DNA of 64,000 nucleotides from Ziziphus jujuba (taxonomy: Eukaryota; Streptophyta; Magnoliopsida; Rosales; Rhamnaceae): positions 3,934,501 through 3,998,500 of the forward strand of contig NC_083387.1 of the NCBI RefSeq assembly GCF_031755915.1. Direction: 5' to 3'. Of the stretch, positions 36,648 to 49,188 are shown piece after piece. The position numbers and the translations under genes are program-made. Position 1 is the first letter of the stretch. Each line of letters starts with the position of its first letter. The notes below the pieces were generated by a model that was not told where the DNA came from, ran no database searches, and saw only the letters and a list, made by a program, of their open reading frames with translations.

Positions 36648-37900
36648 GTTGTTGGAGTTTTATACGAACTTCTACTTAGTATTTAATTTTTATTTGAGTA
36701 TAACTAAACTTTGTTATTAATCACTTATGTGGTCTACATAATAACACCAAAAAACAAAAAAAAAACAAAAAAACGCTTAAAATTTTACAATAAAATATAA
36801 AAATATTATTATATTTTTAATTTGTTGACGTACGATAATATTGCTCAGTTTCGCATTTGCCTACGTTGAAAAACCTTAAAAATAAAAATAACAAAGTACA
36901 ATTAACTATTTATTTAAATCTAATGCTTCAATGTTTGCATTGGGCTTAAGGAGGAAAGAATATATATATTTTTTTTTTCTCAAAGCAAGGAACGAAAAAC
37001 ATGTAAGTTTTGGATCGAAGGCGGGAAAGGAATAATTTGAAATGCCACTCTAATTTATAAAAGAATGACTTTTATACATGAATCTCGTTTTCATCTCAAA
37101 AAAACAAATATATATATATATATGGCTGTTAGACTTTTATGCGAGCTTTTACTCAGTATTTAATTTTTATTTAAATAGGAACTAAATTTTGTTATTAATC
37201 ACTTACATGGGCTACATCATCATAATAACTAAAGCTTAAAATTTTTACATTAAAATATAAAAATATTGTTATAACTTTCATTTGTTGACCTATGTCAATG
37301 TTGATCAGTTTCGCATTTGCCTAAATTTTAAGACACTAGGCATGTTCGGTCAATCGCTTTTAAAATAGTTTTCTATTCTACAAAATAAAAATTTGTTTTC
37401 AAAATAAAAAATAAATTTGTTTCGTCATCAATTTTTAAAAATAGTTTTAGAAAACAAATTAAAAAAATAAAATATTAAAATATTAAAATGATGTTTTTTA
37501 TTTTTTATTTTTTAGTTTAAAAACTGTTTTCAAACACCACTGATCAAATATTTTTTATTTTCATAAAATAAATAAAAGTAATTTTCTATTTGTTATTTTT
37601 AAAATAATATTTTGAAAACTGAAAATAAAAAATATAACCAAACAGGGTAAAAGTTGAGGTAGCAAATCCTTTTTCTTTATTTGTTCCTTCCATGTGGCAA
37701 ACATTAAAGCAATAGATTGTTGTGAAAGTTGAAAATATAAACTCTGTTCGGAATGTGTATTTTGGGTCATGGAACATGCAACTTCTGGATGAACATGCAA
37801 CTTTTGGATTGAAGGCAAGGAAAGAATAATTTGGAATGCCACTCTAATTTTAAAGAACCAGTGTTATATACGAATCTCTCTCTGTTTCATCTCAAAAACC

Positions 37901-37936
<36 letters not shown>

Positions 37937-38610
37937 TCTGGTTGTTGGACTTTTAAACGAAGTTTTAAGCAGTATTTAATTTTTGTTTGAGTATAACTAA
38001 ATTTTGTTATTAATCACTTATATGGACTGCATAATAGTACAAAAAAAAATTAATAATAAAAGAAAGCTTAAAATTTTTACATTAAAAGATAAAAATATTA
38101 TTATATTTTTAATTTGTTGTCCTAGGACAATGTTGCTCGGTTGTGCGTTTGCCTATATCGCAAAGTCATAAAAGTAGAAGTAGCAAAGTACAATTACCCT
38201 TTATTTTTATCTGTTCCTTTTGTGAAGCACTTGTGAAAGTTGAAAATATAAATTATGTTTAAAATATGTATATTGAGCTTAAGGGGAAAGGAATAATTTT
38301 TTTCTTTTTTCTTTTTCTTTTTCTTTTTCTTTTTTCAGAAAGCAAAGAAGATTATGCATAACATGTAACTTTTTGGATTGAAGGTGAGGGAAGGAATAAT
38401 TTGGAACGCCACTCAAATTTTAAAGAATTGCTATTATATATGAATCTCCATTTTGTCTTAAAGAAAAAACAAATCTAGTTATTGGACTTTTTGCAGACTT
38501 TTACTCGATATTAATATTTATTTCAGTAGAACTAATTTTTTTTATCAATCACTTATGTAGTCTACATAATGATAATAATAATAATAATAATATAAAGCTT
38601 AAAATTTTTA
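35509..38610 (+). repeat. Tandem repeat array downstream of gene 3, about 5.3 units
   Basis: Units start with a TATATATGAATCTC-like motif at about 35509, 36016, 36590, 37072, 37864 and 38434; the last stops near 38610. Unit lengths are about 507, 574, 482, 792 (with a 309-bp insertion) and 570 bp. The unit is the same as in 16369-17640. Internal TA and poly-A tracts vary most, while the TTTTGGATTGAAGGCG and GGAATGCCACTC blocks are stable. It begins 160 bp after the gene 3 stop codon, so the gene 3 polyadenylation site is probably near or inside the first unit. No coding function is seen. Confidence 0.85.
37339..37647. mobile_element. MITE-like insertion in the tandem array
   Basis: 309 bp that interrupt one repeat unit: other units read AGACACTAAAAGTTGAGG across this point. 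Ends are GGCATGTTCGGT and ACCAAACAGGG, imperfect inverted repeats. TA flanks both sides (37337-37338 and 37648-37649). The inside is AT-rich and strongly self-complementary (AAAATAAAAA and TTTTTATTTT runs). The ends resemble Tourist/PIF-type MITEs, whose target is TAA or TTA, but only TA is clearly duplicated, so the superfamily is uncertain. Confidence 0.6.
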
Positions 38611-40050
38611 CATTAATTACCATAAAATCTTTTATCGAATGTATACTTACCATATCAAAATTCTCCATACATGTAATGGGGGTTTATGTAAAGATTATGA
38701 TTTTTCACCTAAGATCAACGAGATTTTTTGAATTTTTTGAAAGGACAACTAGATTCATATGAAACAATAATTCTTTATAATTTGAATGGCATTCCAAATT
38801 ATTTTTTCCCCTTCAAACCAAAAGTTACATGTTCCATGCACACAAATTATTCTTTTCCCCCTCAACACAACATTTAGTACATTCCCAGCATAGTTCAAGT
38901 TTCCACAGATCTAATGCCGGACACAACTAATGATCTCCATTTTGTCAATTATTAAATAATTCAATATTAAATGTACTTTCTATCTTCCTCTTATTGGAAA
39001 AATTAAAACAAAACATATACGTACCCTTCTCCTAGTTGTTTTTTTTTTTTTTTCTTCCCTGGGAATTAAGAAAAAAAAAAAAAAAGCCATAGGAATATAT
39101 CGTTGTGAAGCATGTGTAACAAAAGTCCAGAATTGTTACACACTCTAAGCGTAAAACGGCTTTGGAGTAGGATTGAAGTTTGAAAAAGAAACTTTGTTCA
39201 CATGGGAATATTTGGGACATACATAATTTCATATCCAATTCTTAGAAAAATACTCCGCTTTCATGATGGATCTACATCAAAGAATTAATAACAATTACTT
39301 TTTCCTAATATTTAATTTGTTAATGAAACTGTTTGCCAAAAAGAAAAAAAAAAAAACAATTGTTAATGAAGTTAATTATTAATGTTTTTTTTTTATCCAT
39401 AATTAAATATCTTGTAAGAGTAACTACTATCCCAAAAACAATAAAAGTATCAACAATTTTGCGTCCCAGAAATGGAAATTTTTTGATATGCAATGCAGAG
39501 TTCACAATGCAACTTTACAAACGGATTCTAATTAACAAAATAATAGTAAAAAAGAACTGATGATCTCGATAGTATATATTATTAATTAAGTCATGTTACA
39601 TGTGCTTGCAATATGTCTTCCCCAATCCAAATTGAAAGAAATTAAACATATTTAATGTATATACCGTTTTCCTATTTACTAAAACAGGTGTGTATATACA
39701 TATATATATATATATATATATTATTACCAAAAAAAGTATATATAGATATATATAGTTATCATACTGTTTTGAAAAAGAAATTAAAAAAGTACACCCTTAC
39801 TATCAAATAAATATATAGCTAAATAATATCATTATTATTCTAAAGGAAGGAATCAACAAAAATAACTTTTATAGATCATGCATTTAGTCGGTCATATTTT
39901 GCTAACAAACAAACTATATATATTCTCTATTCATTTATTTTATTTTATTTTATTTTATTTTATTTTATTTTTTATGTAGGAGATAAAAGGATTCCAATTC
40001 GGGTTATTCTTTAAAGAAACGGTAACTTTGATAGCTTTTGCTATACAGAG
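38611..40050 (+). promoter_or_regulatory. Upstream region of gene 4
   Basis: At about 38745-38930 there is an inverted, diverged copy of part of the 0.5-kb tandem unit. From about 38990 to 39195 the DNA matches 21410-21595 upstream of gene 2. The block 39440-39520 resembles the gene 3 upstream region (TTCACAATGCAACTTTACAAA). A TTTTA pentanucleotide repeat lies at about 39933-39972 and TA tracts at 39697-39720. No gene is seen. Confidence 0.5.
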
Positions 40051-40054
40051 TCTT

Positions 40055-40072
40055 GTCCTCAACAATAAATAG
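40055..40072 (+). promoter_or_regulatory. Putative core promoter of gene 4
   Basis: GTCCTCAACAATAAATAG is identical to the gene 2 motif at 21821-21838. The TATA-like AATAAATAG lies about 185 bp before the start codon. A TA repeat (about 40117-40138) and a poly-A run (about 40217-40236) lie between it and the ATG and differ from gene 2. Confidence 0.5.
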
Positions 40073-40256
40073 GCTTTAATGGAAAATTATTCAATGCCAG
40101 TATTGGCTGAGAGCATATATATATATATATATATATATAGAAGCGAAGAAAAACAAAAGGAAAGTATTACAGCTTCTCCCCACTGTAGATATACTGATAC
40201 ATATATAGAAGGGGGGAAAAAAAAAAAAAAAAAAAACACCTAGGAGTTCTACGGAG

Positions 40257-43200
40257 ATGAGTACTCTGTTCAAAATGGCGATGAAAGGTAAATGGAAAGA
40301 GGTTGAAGAGCTTTGCCGGGACAATCTCGATCTTCTTAAACGGAAAATCACAAAAACAGGTGCCACAGCACTGCATGTGGCCATCACTGAAAAGCAACTT
40401 GACACCGTTAGAGAACTTGTGACGCTGATTAAAAGGGAGGACAAGAAGGAAGCACTTAGAGTTACAACCGACAAAGGCGATACGCCTCTCCATCAAGCAG
40501 CATCAATGGGCAGTCAGCTTATGTGCAAATGGATGGTGGAAGCTGATCCCACTTTAATTGGTTATCGGAACAGTAAGGGAGAAACCCCTCTCTTCTTGGC
40601 CGCTTCATATGGAAAGACTGGAGCTTTTCTCTACTTACACAGTGTCTGTGAAAGCATTGAAGACGGCTATTCTTATTCCAGAAGGGCAGATGGTTACACT
40701 ACACTGCACTCTGCAATAGAAGGGGAATTTATGGGTAACATAAAATTCATATACAGTTTTATTTTTGTTTGCTGCCAATTATATATATATATATTTATAT
40801 ATAATCTTCTATCAGGCTGACTTGATATACTCTAGATTTAACTGCAAAAGATGTACAAATATATATATATATATATATATATGTATACAGGGCTGCTTAA
40901 GGCCCATGCCCGGGACCCCCATTTTGTTGGGCCCTGAAAAAAAAAAGTCCATATATATAATATATACGTTTATTAAATAAAATATAATTATTAATTTATT
41001 TTAAAAATATAAAAATTTTGATTTAAAAATAATTTTAAATTATTTCCAATTGATTATTGATTTTTAAGTAAATTCTAATTGATTATTTACTGTAATAATT
41101 ATTTTTAATTATTTTTATTTTTGAAAAATAATACCAATTAAATCAATTAAATATTTTATATTCTATAATTGATTATATTAATAATAAAAAAGAGAGAAAA
41201 ACTATGTTAGATATTCCTCTTGTTTATGTACTTTTTTTCATTTGTTTATGCGTTTTTTCTCATTATGCTCATTTATTTTCATCTCATCTCATTCACTCAT
41301 ATTTTATATTTGTTTAATTTTGATATCCAACCTATATCATTTGCAATTTTAATGCAAATGGCTCTAAAATAAAAGGGAAGCTTGTAATTTATTATTTATT
41401 TTAATAAATTTATATTGTTCATTCTCATAATAGTTTTAATTTTTATTTGTTTTCTATGAATTTATGATTTTAATTATTTATTAGTTTTTCTTGTTGTTAG
41501 TAAAAAACTAGACTTTGTATTCCTCTAGTTTTTGCTTTCATTTTTTTTTTATATCTTAATTTAAATAAATTAATTAAATTTATTTTGAGCACTAAAACTT
41601 TAAAAAAAATTAAATTATTTTCCCTCTGCATAGATTTATTAATTTTTGTTAGTGCTGCATTAATGGAAAGAAATATTTCAAAATTGAAATTAATAAAATC
41701 TTATTTATATTTAACTATATTTTAAAAAGACTAAACAATTAGCAATTTTATCAATTGAAAAATATTTATTATCAAATCTTGAATATAAAAATTTAATTAG
41801 TAATTTTACATCAAAAAAAAAATATAAAAATAATATTTAATTAAGATCCCAAATATTGTTTTTCGCCTGGGGCCTCAAAACTTGTTGAGACGGCCCTGTA
41901 TGTATATATATATACATACATATATATATATATATGTACGTATAAACAATACAAAACAGTATGATTACTTAAAGTGCAACATTGTTAACATACAGTTTAT
42001 GCATTTGACATGCAGATTTGGCATATGGTATAATTCTATTGTATGAAGATCTTGTCGATTCTGTAAATGAAAATGGTGATACCGCTCTCCATCTTTTGGC
42101 CAACAAACCTGCTGCTTTTAAAAGTGGTAACAAACTTGGATGGTTCAGCAGAATCATTTATGAATGTAAGTATAATGACTATTCAATTCGCTTAATTGTT
42201 ATATTTATATCTACAAAGATATATAGAGTTGTGTGTACATACACACACAAAAATAGTATGCGTCATTTTTAACATTTCACAGAACTCTTAAATTTTTCGA
42301 ATTTTCAATGCAATATTACATCAATTTCTTATACGTTTTACTGAACGAAACTACATATATTTTCATATTAAATATATACATATACTATATTTTCGTTTAA
42401 AAAACACGACACATCTAAACATTTTCATAGAACATTAAAGGCCAAAAAAAATGAAAAACCCGTCTTTTTTCCCTTTATTTTTTTGACTTCCAAATGAAAA
42501 ACCTGTCTTAGATGCAATTAATTGCCCATAGAAATGAAAGTCAAAGCAATTATCCTGTCCCTTATGGTCGGACCAGTGACGTAGTTATTTTTTTAAAATA
42601 AATTTAGAAGGAACAATTTTATCACTAAATTTTAAATCCAAAATTTGAAAATTACCAATTGGACTGTTTTAACGGACCCCCACACATCTAAAAATAATTT
42701 AATAAATATTTGTACATGAAATATTTTAAAATTGCAATACAAGAGCCGATCAAAAAAAGATTGCAAAACAAAAAGGGTAAACTTGTTAGTTTGCAAAACT
42801 AACCTTTAAATTTTTGTTAATTCGAATGATAAAAGGATTATACATGCATAAAAGTTTCAAAGGTGGGTTTACCACTTTTAAAAATAAAATATTCAAATTT
42901 AATTAAATGACCATGTAACTTTTATGAATATGAAAACAAAAAGTATACAACATGCAGGTTTTAACATTAAAATAATTTTAATCCTTCGTAATGTATACGC
43001 ATTATTAAGCAGGCTCTATGTAATTGCCATTTTTTTTTTAATTTATATCACATCGTTTTTTGTATATGATTATTTGACAGGTCTATCTGTGGAGCTGTAC
43101 CTGGACGATAAATTCCCTTCGGAAGGTAGACATGATTTCTTAGAAATACTAATTAATTAGCAATAGTCATATTTTTAAAAACAAAATTAATTGGGGGTCG

Positions 43201-46200
43201 TGGGATTTGCCATGGAAACTATAGGTCATTAAACACTTCCACCCTATAATAGTAACCTATTTATACGACAAGTTCTAAGAATTGCCACTTATCCACCTAA
43301 GCTTTTATTTTAAATTATTAATTAAAGTGATACTTTCAGCATATACTCATTTAGAAAAAGATTTAGAAATCTAAAAATTGAGATCCTTAATATTTATCTG
43401 TTTATTCGGTAGTGCTGGGGTACCTAATTATGTAGCAAAATGTGATTAGCAGTTATATTTTTTTTAGCTCAATTGTACATAAATTTCCAAGAAAAATAAA
43501 ATTCCACATGAAGGTTTAAACAATATTGGAAACAAATATAAAAAAAAATGAAAGTCACATCTCATCAGCTTAAACAGAGTATTCAGTTGCAATACCAGGT
43601 GATGGGTACAATTTCTTCTTTTAAGAAAAGTAATAAATTGATTTTGTTTCGTAATTCCTATGTTATCTAGCTTCCCTATATTTCCAATGCCTACACAACT
43701 TAAGTCACCGACCACAAAAAAAACAATTGATATAGAGAAGTACGCAACAATATTGTTTAGCACGAAACAATGAGTGTCAATAATCAATTAAATGTCAATA
43801 TAACTATAATAACATTTTAAAGGGTAATTAATTCATATTTTTGTTGTTGTGAATATCAGATGATTTACCCTTTGTTAGGATGTGATCATTTTTAAACATC
43901 TATGTGTTTCTATTGTTGTAATAGTTTTAACCATCTATAATGTATCAATATGATCACCTTCTCTTTTGTTCTTTTTTCCTTTAATGTATATCACATCATT
44001 TTTTACAGACAAATCATATGATAGCAGTGATACATCTGTGGACAGTACTGTCACTCAAGAAAGTAAATATAATTTCATTCAAATACTAATTAATTAACAA
44101 TAGTCATAGAAATTAGTATTATCATGGAACTTATAGATCATTGAAGACTTGCACATGTGATTATATTGCCAATGAAATTTCCCAATATTTCTAGTCCCTA
44201 ACTTACCAAACGTAGAAGCAGCTGACTTAGAGAAGCAAGCAACAACATCCAATAATAAAGACGTCCAAAGTAAAGCTTCACAAGGTTCGACAATTCTTAC
44301 TCTTTTTAATTTATAACTTGTATTTTAACATGAAACTAGTGGAAATTTTGATTTCTCTTATATACACAGAGAGTGAGAAAGTAATGGAAAAAAGATCCAT
44401 TTTTAAACATCTATGTGTTTCTATTGTTGTAATAGTTTTAACCATCTATAATGTATCAATATGATCACCTTCTCTTTTGTTCTTTTTTCCTTTAATGTAT
44501 ATCACATCATTTTTTACAGACAAATCATATGATAGCAGTGATACATCTGTGGACAGTACTGTCACTCAAGAAAGTAAATATAATTTCATTCAAATACTAA
44601 TTAATTAACAATAGTCATAGAAATTAGTATTATCATGGAACTTATAGATCATTGAAGACTTGCACATGTGATTATATTGCCAATGAAATTTCCCAATATT
44701 TCTAGTCCCTAACTTACCAAACGTAGAAGCAGCTGACTTAGAGAAGCAAGCAACAACATCCAATAATAAAGACGTCCAAAGTAAAGCTTCACAAGGTTCG
44801 ACAATTCTTACTCTTTTTAATTTATAACTTGTATTTTAACATGAAACTAGTGGAAATTTTGATTTCTCTTATATACACAGAGAGTGAGAAAGTAATGGAA
44901 AAAAGATCCATTTTTAAACATCTATGTGTTTCTATTGTTGTAATAGTTTTAACCATCTATAATGTATCAATATGATCACCTTCTCTTTTGTTCTTTTTTC
45001 CTTTAATGTATATCACATCATTTTTTACAGACAAATCATATGATAGCAGTGATACATCTGTGGACAGTACTGTCACTCAAGAAAGTAAATATAATTTCAT
45101 TCAAATACTAATTAATTAACAATAGTCATAGAAATTAGTATTATCATGGAACTTATAGATCATTGAAGACTTGCACATGTGATTATATTGCCAATGAAAT
45201 TTCCCAATATTTCTAGTCCCTAACTTACCAAACGCAGAAGCAGCTGACTTAGAGAAGCAAGCAACAACATCCAATAATAAAGACGTCCAAAGTAAAACTT
45301 CACAAGGTTCAACAATTCTTACTCTTTTTAATTTATAACTTGTATTTTAACATGAAACTAGTGGAAATTTTGATTTCTCTTATATACACAGAGAGTGAGA
45401 AAGTAATGGAAAAAAGATCCATTTTCCGTGACTGTATCGGATTTTGTGCCAAAGAAACATTGGGTCTTATTGAAGCAGGTAAGGATAAATGCATCTAAGC
45501 AAATATATAGCAAATATATATATGTGTATTTAATTACAACTATAGGATTATGATATGTTGGGAGTCTAATAAAGTTTTTTAAATTACAAATTAAGATGGC
45601 ATCCTAAGTATCACACTCCAAATTTTGTGAACTTGGAATATGAATAAACATGCTAAAATTAATTTCATAACAATGTTCAAGAATTTGCAGAAACAAAAAC
45701 TTTATTTAAAATATAACAATATACGAAAGTATACTAATCAAAATTAAAAAAAAAATTAGAATAACAAAAACCTATTATAAAAATTTAATCCTAAACCATA
45801 AATAAAATAAGGACAACTAAACGAAGTCTAAAACTATGTCTAATCCTTGTCTACTTACCAGTTCAACTAATAGATACCCAAAATCATAAGAAAACTAAGT
45901 GAGTAATAACTTATTAAGCTACTAGGTTTTGCTTTTATATTAAAATAATCAAAAACATATTTTTACATATATAAAAACCAAACATTCAAATACATTTCAA
46001 ATATATCTTAATACAGAAACAATTTGTTCATTATATGCAGTAAATAAGTTTAAACACAAAGGTCAAATATCTCAAAAACTAGTCAAAACAATCATGCACA
46101 TTTATTATAAAAAATAAAAATAAAAAATTGGAATATCATATTTTCATATTTATCTAACTATAAGATATAATAGGACTTTCCAAAATAGATTTCCAAATAA

Positions 46201-49151
46201 AGACAAATATGTGAGACAAATATATAAAAACAAAATCAACTTATGTGAGACAAATATAAGTGAAGAAATCATAGATTTCCAAAACAGACAAACACTCATG
46301 CCCAAAGATGGGAGTCAAACCCCTACTGTGATTGTCAATAAGTCTTCCACATATAACAACACATCTAAGGTGAAGAACCATATATCATTAGGAAAGACCC
46401 TAACACAATTCATCTCAACATATAAATATATACATACTTACAAATATGAATCACTAAGGAAGGTTCTTGCCAAATTTGCCTACTAAGCACCATGTAGAAC
46501 AAACTATCAAAAACCATACAAATTCATATCAATAGTTTCACAAATCAATAAATATCAAAGATTTATAAACAAATACTTATCATATCGAAGATTCAAAAAC
46601 AATTTCATATAATAAATACTTCAAACTCATAAACATAACAAAGTCCCAAAAATCACTTTTCAAAACATAATCATTGTTTTTGTGTAAAAAAATGTAAGTA
46701 ATTTACAAAATAAACATTCATCAAACAAATACATAGGTTTTGTTATAATTCCAGAAAAAAGTCCAGTGAACTTATCTTGAACACAATCAAAGAACAAAGC
46801 AATATACTGAATATGCTTCAATATAGATTCTCAACCTATAAAACAAGTTTAAGAATATCATATAAGCACAATATATCCAACAATACCAATGACCACAACA
46901 GTGGAGCTAGCCAAATAACCCCTCTAACTCTCTTCCAAGATAAGACAAAACTAAGAATATTCAAAACATAAATTTATTAGCTAAAGCAATTGGAGACCTT
47001 CTAAAACTCCTTTAAGGTCAATATACAAATTCTAAATCACTAACTATGAAATCATAAACCTATAATATATAATCATATCACTAAAACTCCAATATATACC
47101 CAATTATCAAAAACCAATCCCAAAACAAGAATTAATTCCTTGGTCAAACGATATCACCTAAATATGAAAACTTAAAAAGGTATTGTACGCATGCATAACT
47201 GACTGTAGTAAAAATTTCATATCAAAACCATAAATTAAACCCATTCAAAACTCAATAGAAATTTGACACAAAAATACTGAAAATATCAGATTTTTATAAA
47301 CATTCATTTAATGTCTGATCTGCATCTTATTCATAAAATTTCTTTTTCATTTGAAATTTTACAGATTAATACTAAGTACATTTATGTACTCAAATATATT
47401 TTATAGCCCAAAGAAAAGTAAAAAATATGGTCAAAATGAATTTAATAACTTATTGACAAAAACTGAAAAACGGTGGTTTGTAGGGAGCTCAATCTAAAGA
47501 AAAATTTACTATAAATAAAATACAGGAGCAGAAAAGGTGAAATTTTACAAAGTTACACTAGATATAGCATAAATGCTTGTTAGCTTTTCAAAGACCAAAA
47601 AGTAATTTAAGTAGAATTTCTACCCTTAACCGAGCTGATCAGGAAATAAAAGCTGACAGCAAATATACGTCACTTAGAAAATCATCCCAAATAAAATATA
47701 TGGAATTTTAATCCAAATTTTATATAGCAAAACTAGACATACAGAGGACACCACATACAAATTTTCAATCAAAACAACTTTCTTTGTGTTTATTTTGAAA
47801 TTTTACAAATTGGCCATAGTGTTGCCATAGAAAAAAACCAGACAGGAAATGTAAACTTCAAAATTGCAAAATAAATTGACAACAGATTCAAATTGACTCA
47901 ATAAATTTGTAAAGATTCATGAAGGTGTCTAACATCATCCAAATTTTGGAGTCAAATAAATTTTGTAGATATTTAAAATAAATCCGAATAGTCACATTAT
48001 ACAGATTCTCACAGAAATTTCATTTTAGGTTTTCATAATCTAAAATTCAATTTAACCCTAAAAATTCATCCCATAAACCAAATAAAGTCCTACAAAACAT
48101 CAAATAAACACATAAACATAAAAATACCAACCTTGACAATCCTTCGAAACTTCTCAATCCTCTTCTCTACGCTCCAATAAACCCAAAGATCAATGAGAAC
48201 CTCCAGTAACAAGGGAAAATTTAACTAATCTAAACCATTAAACAAATATCTTAAAATAAAACCCTAATAAATCCTTTAAGGCAACTAGTAAAAATAAAAA
48301 ATAAAACTTACATACCTTAACTCTTATAGCTAGGAATTCTGTTCCCACTCTAAACATATATATAAATAGATCTTGGTTTTCTATCTCTGGTTTAACTCTA
48401 AGAATAGTAATAATATAATTTTTATTATTAATCTAAGGTAAAAAAAAAAAACCAAATAAATAACTAATATATAATTTCCTAAATAAATGAAAGCATATAA
48501 ACAACAAATAAAACACATTATTAAAATATATATTTTTTAAAAGTCGCATGTTACACTAATTAAGCACTTACATGTAATTAATATGATATATTACATCAAA
48601 TTATATGTAATTTGGGAGTCATATCCACTTAACGGTAGGGGTGCAAGCCCACAATAACAAAAATTATATATATATACAAACACACACACAACAAGGCTCT
48701 TATACTGGACATCCTTGTTTTTATTATATACTCACACAAGATATATAACATCTTCCTAATTACCTGTGAATTAATATTTGAATAGTAACTCCGTGTATGA
48801 GGATAAAGATACGCATTGAAGACATACGAGAAATAAGAAAGAAGCATGAATGGAGTGTCAAACTCATGGATAAACTCCTAGAATTTGCATCTATCTATGA
48901 GTACGTAGACCCTACAGAGGGAGACGAAGACCAGCCATTCGATGTTTCAAAAGAGTATCTAGAACCTGAACAAGGACACCACATGGACGAGGTCACCTCA
49001 TCCAAAGTTTTGCAAAAATGGGGTAATTAAAATGCACAATATGTGTGTGTGTGTGTGGGTCTAGTTTTTGTTTTGGTAATTTTATATATGTATATAAATA
49101 TTGCTGATAATCACAGAGAAGAAGGAATTAATCTGGTAATTAAAATGCACG

Positions 49152-49188
<37 letters not shown>

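Noticed and set aside
16196..38610. The repeated 0.5-kb units considered as a CRISPR-like or LTR structure
   Set aside because: Units are too long and variable, joined head to tail without spacers, and have no LTR ends or target duplications.
42924..43160. A 78-aa forward open frame
   Set aside because: It is intron plus the 45-nt exon of gene 4 read through; splice sites at 43080 and 43126 explain the conserved part.
46211..46971. Small forward open frames in the A-rich intron insertion
   Set aside because: Asn/Lys/Ile/Thr-rich translation of AT-rich DNA, no start context, no family.
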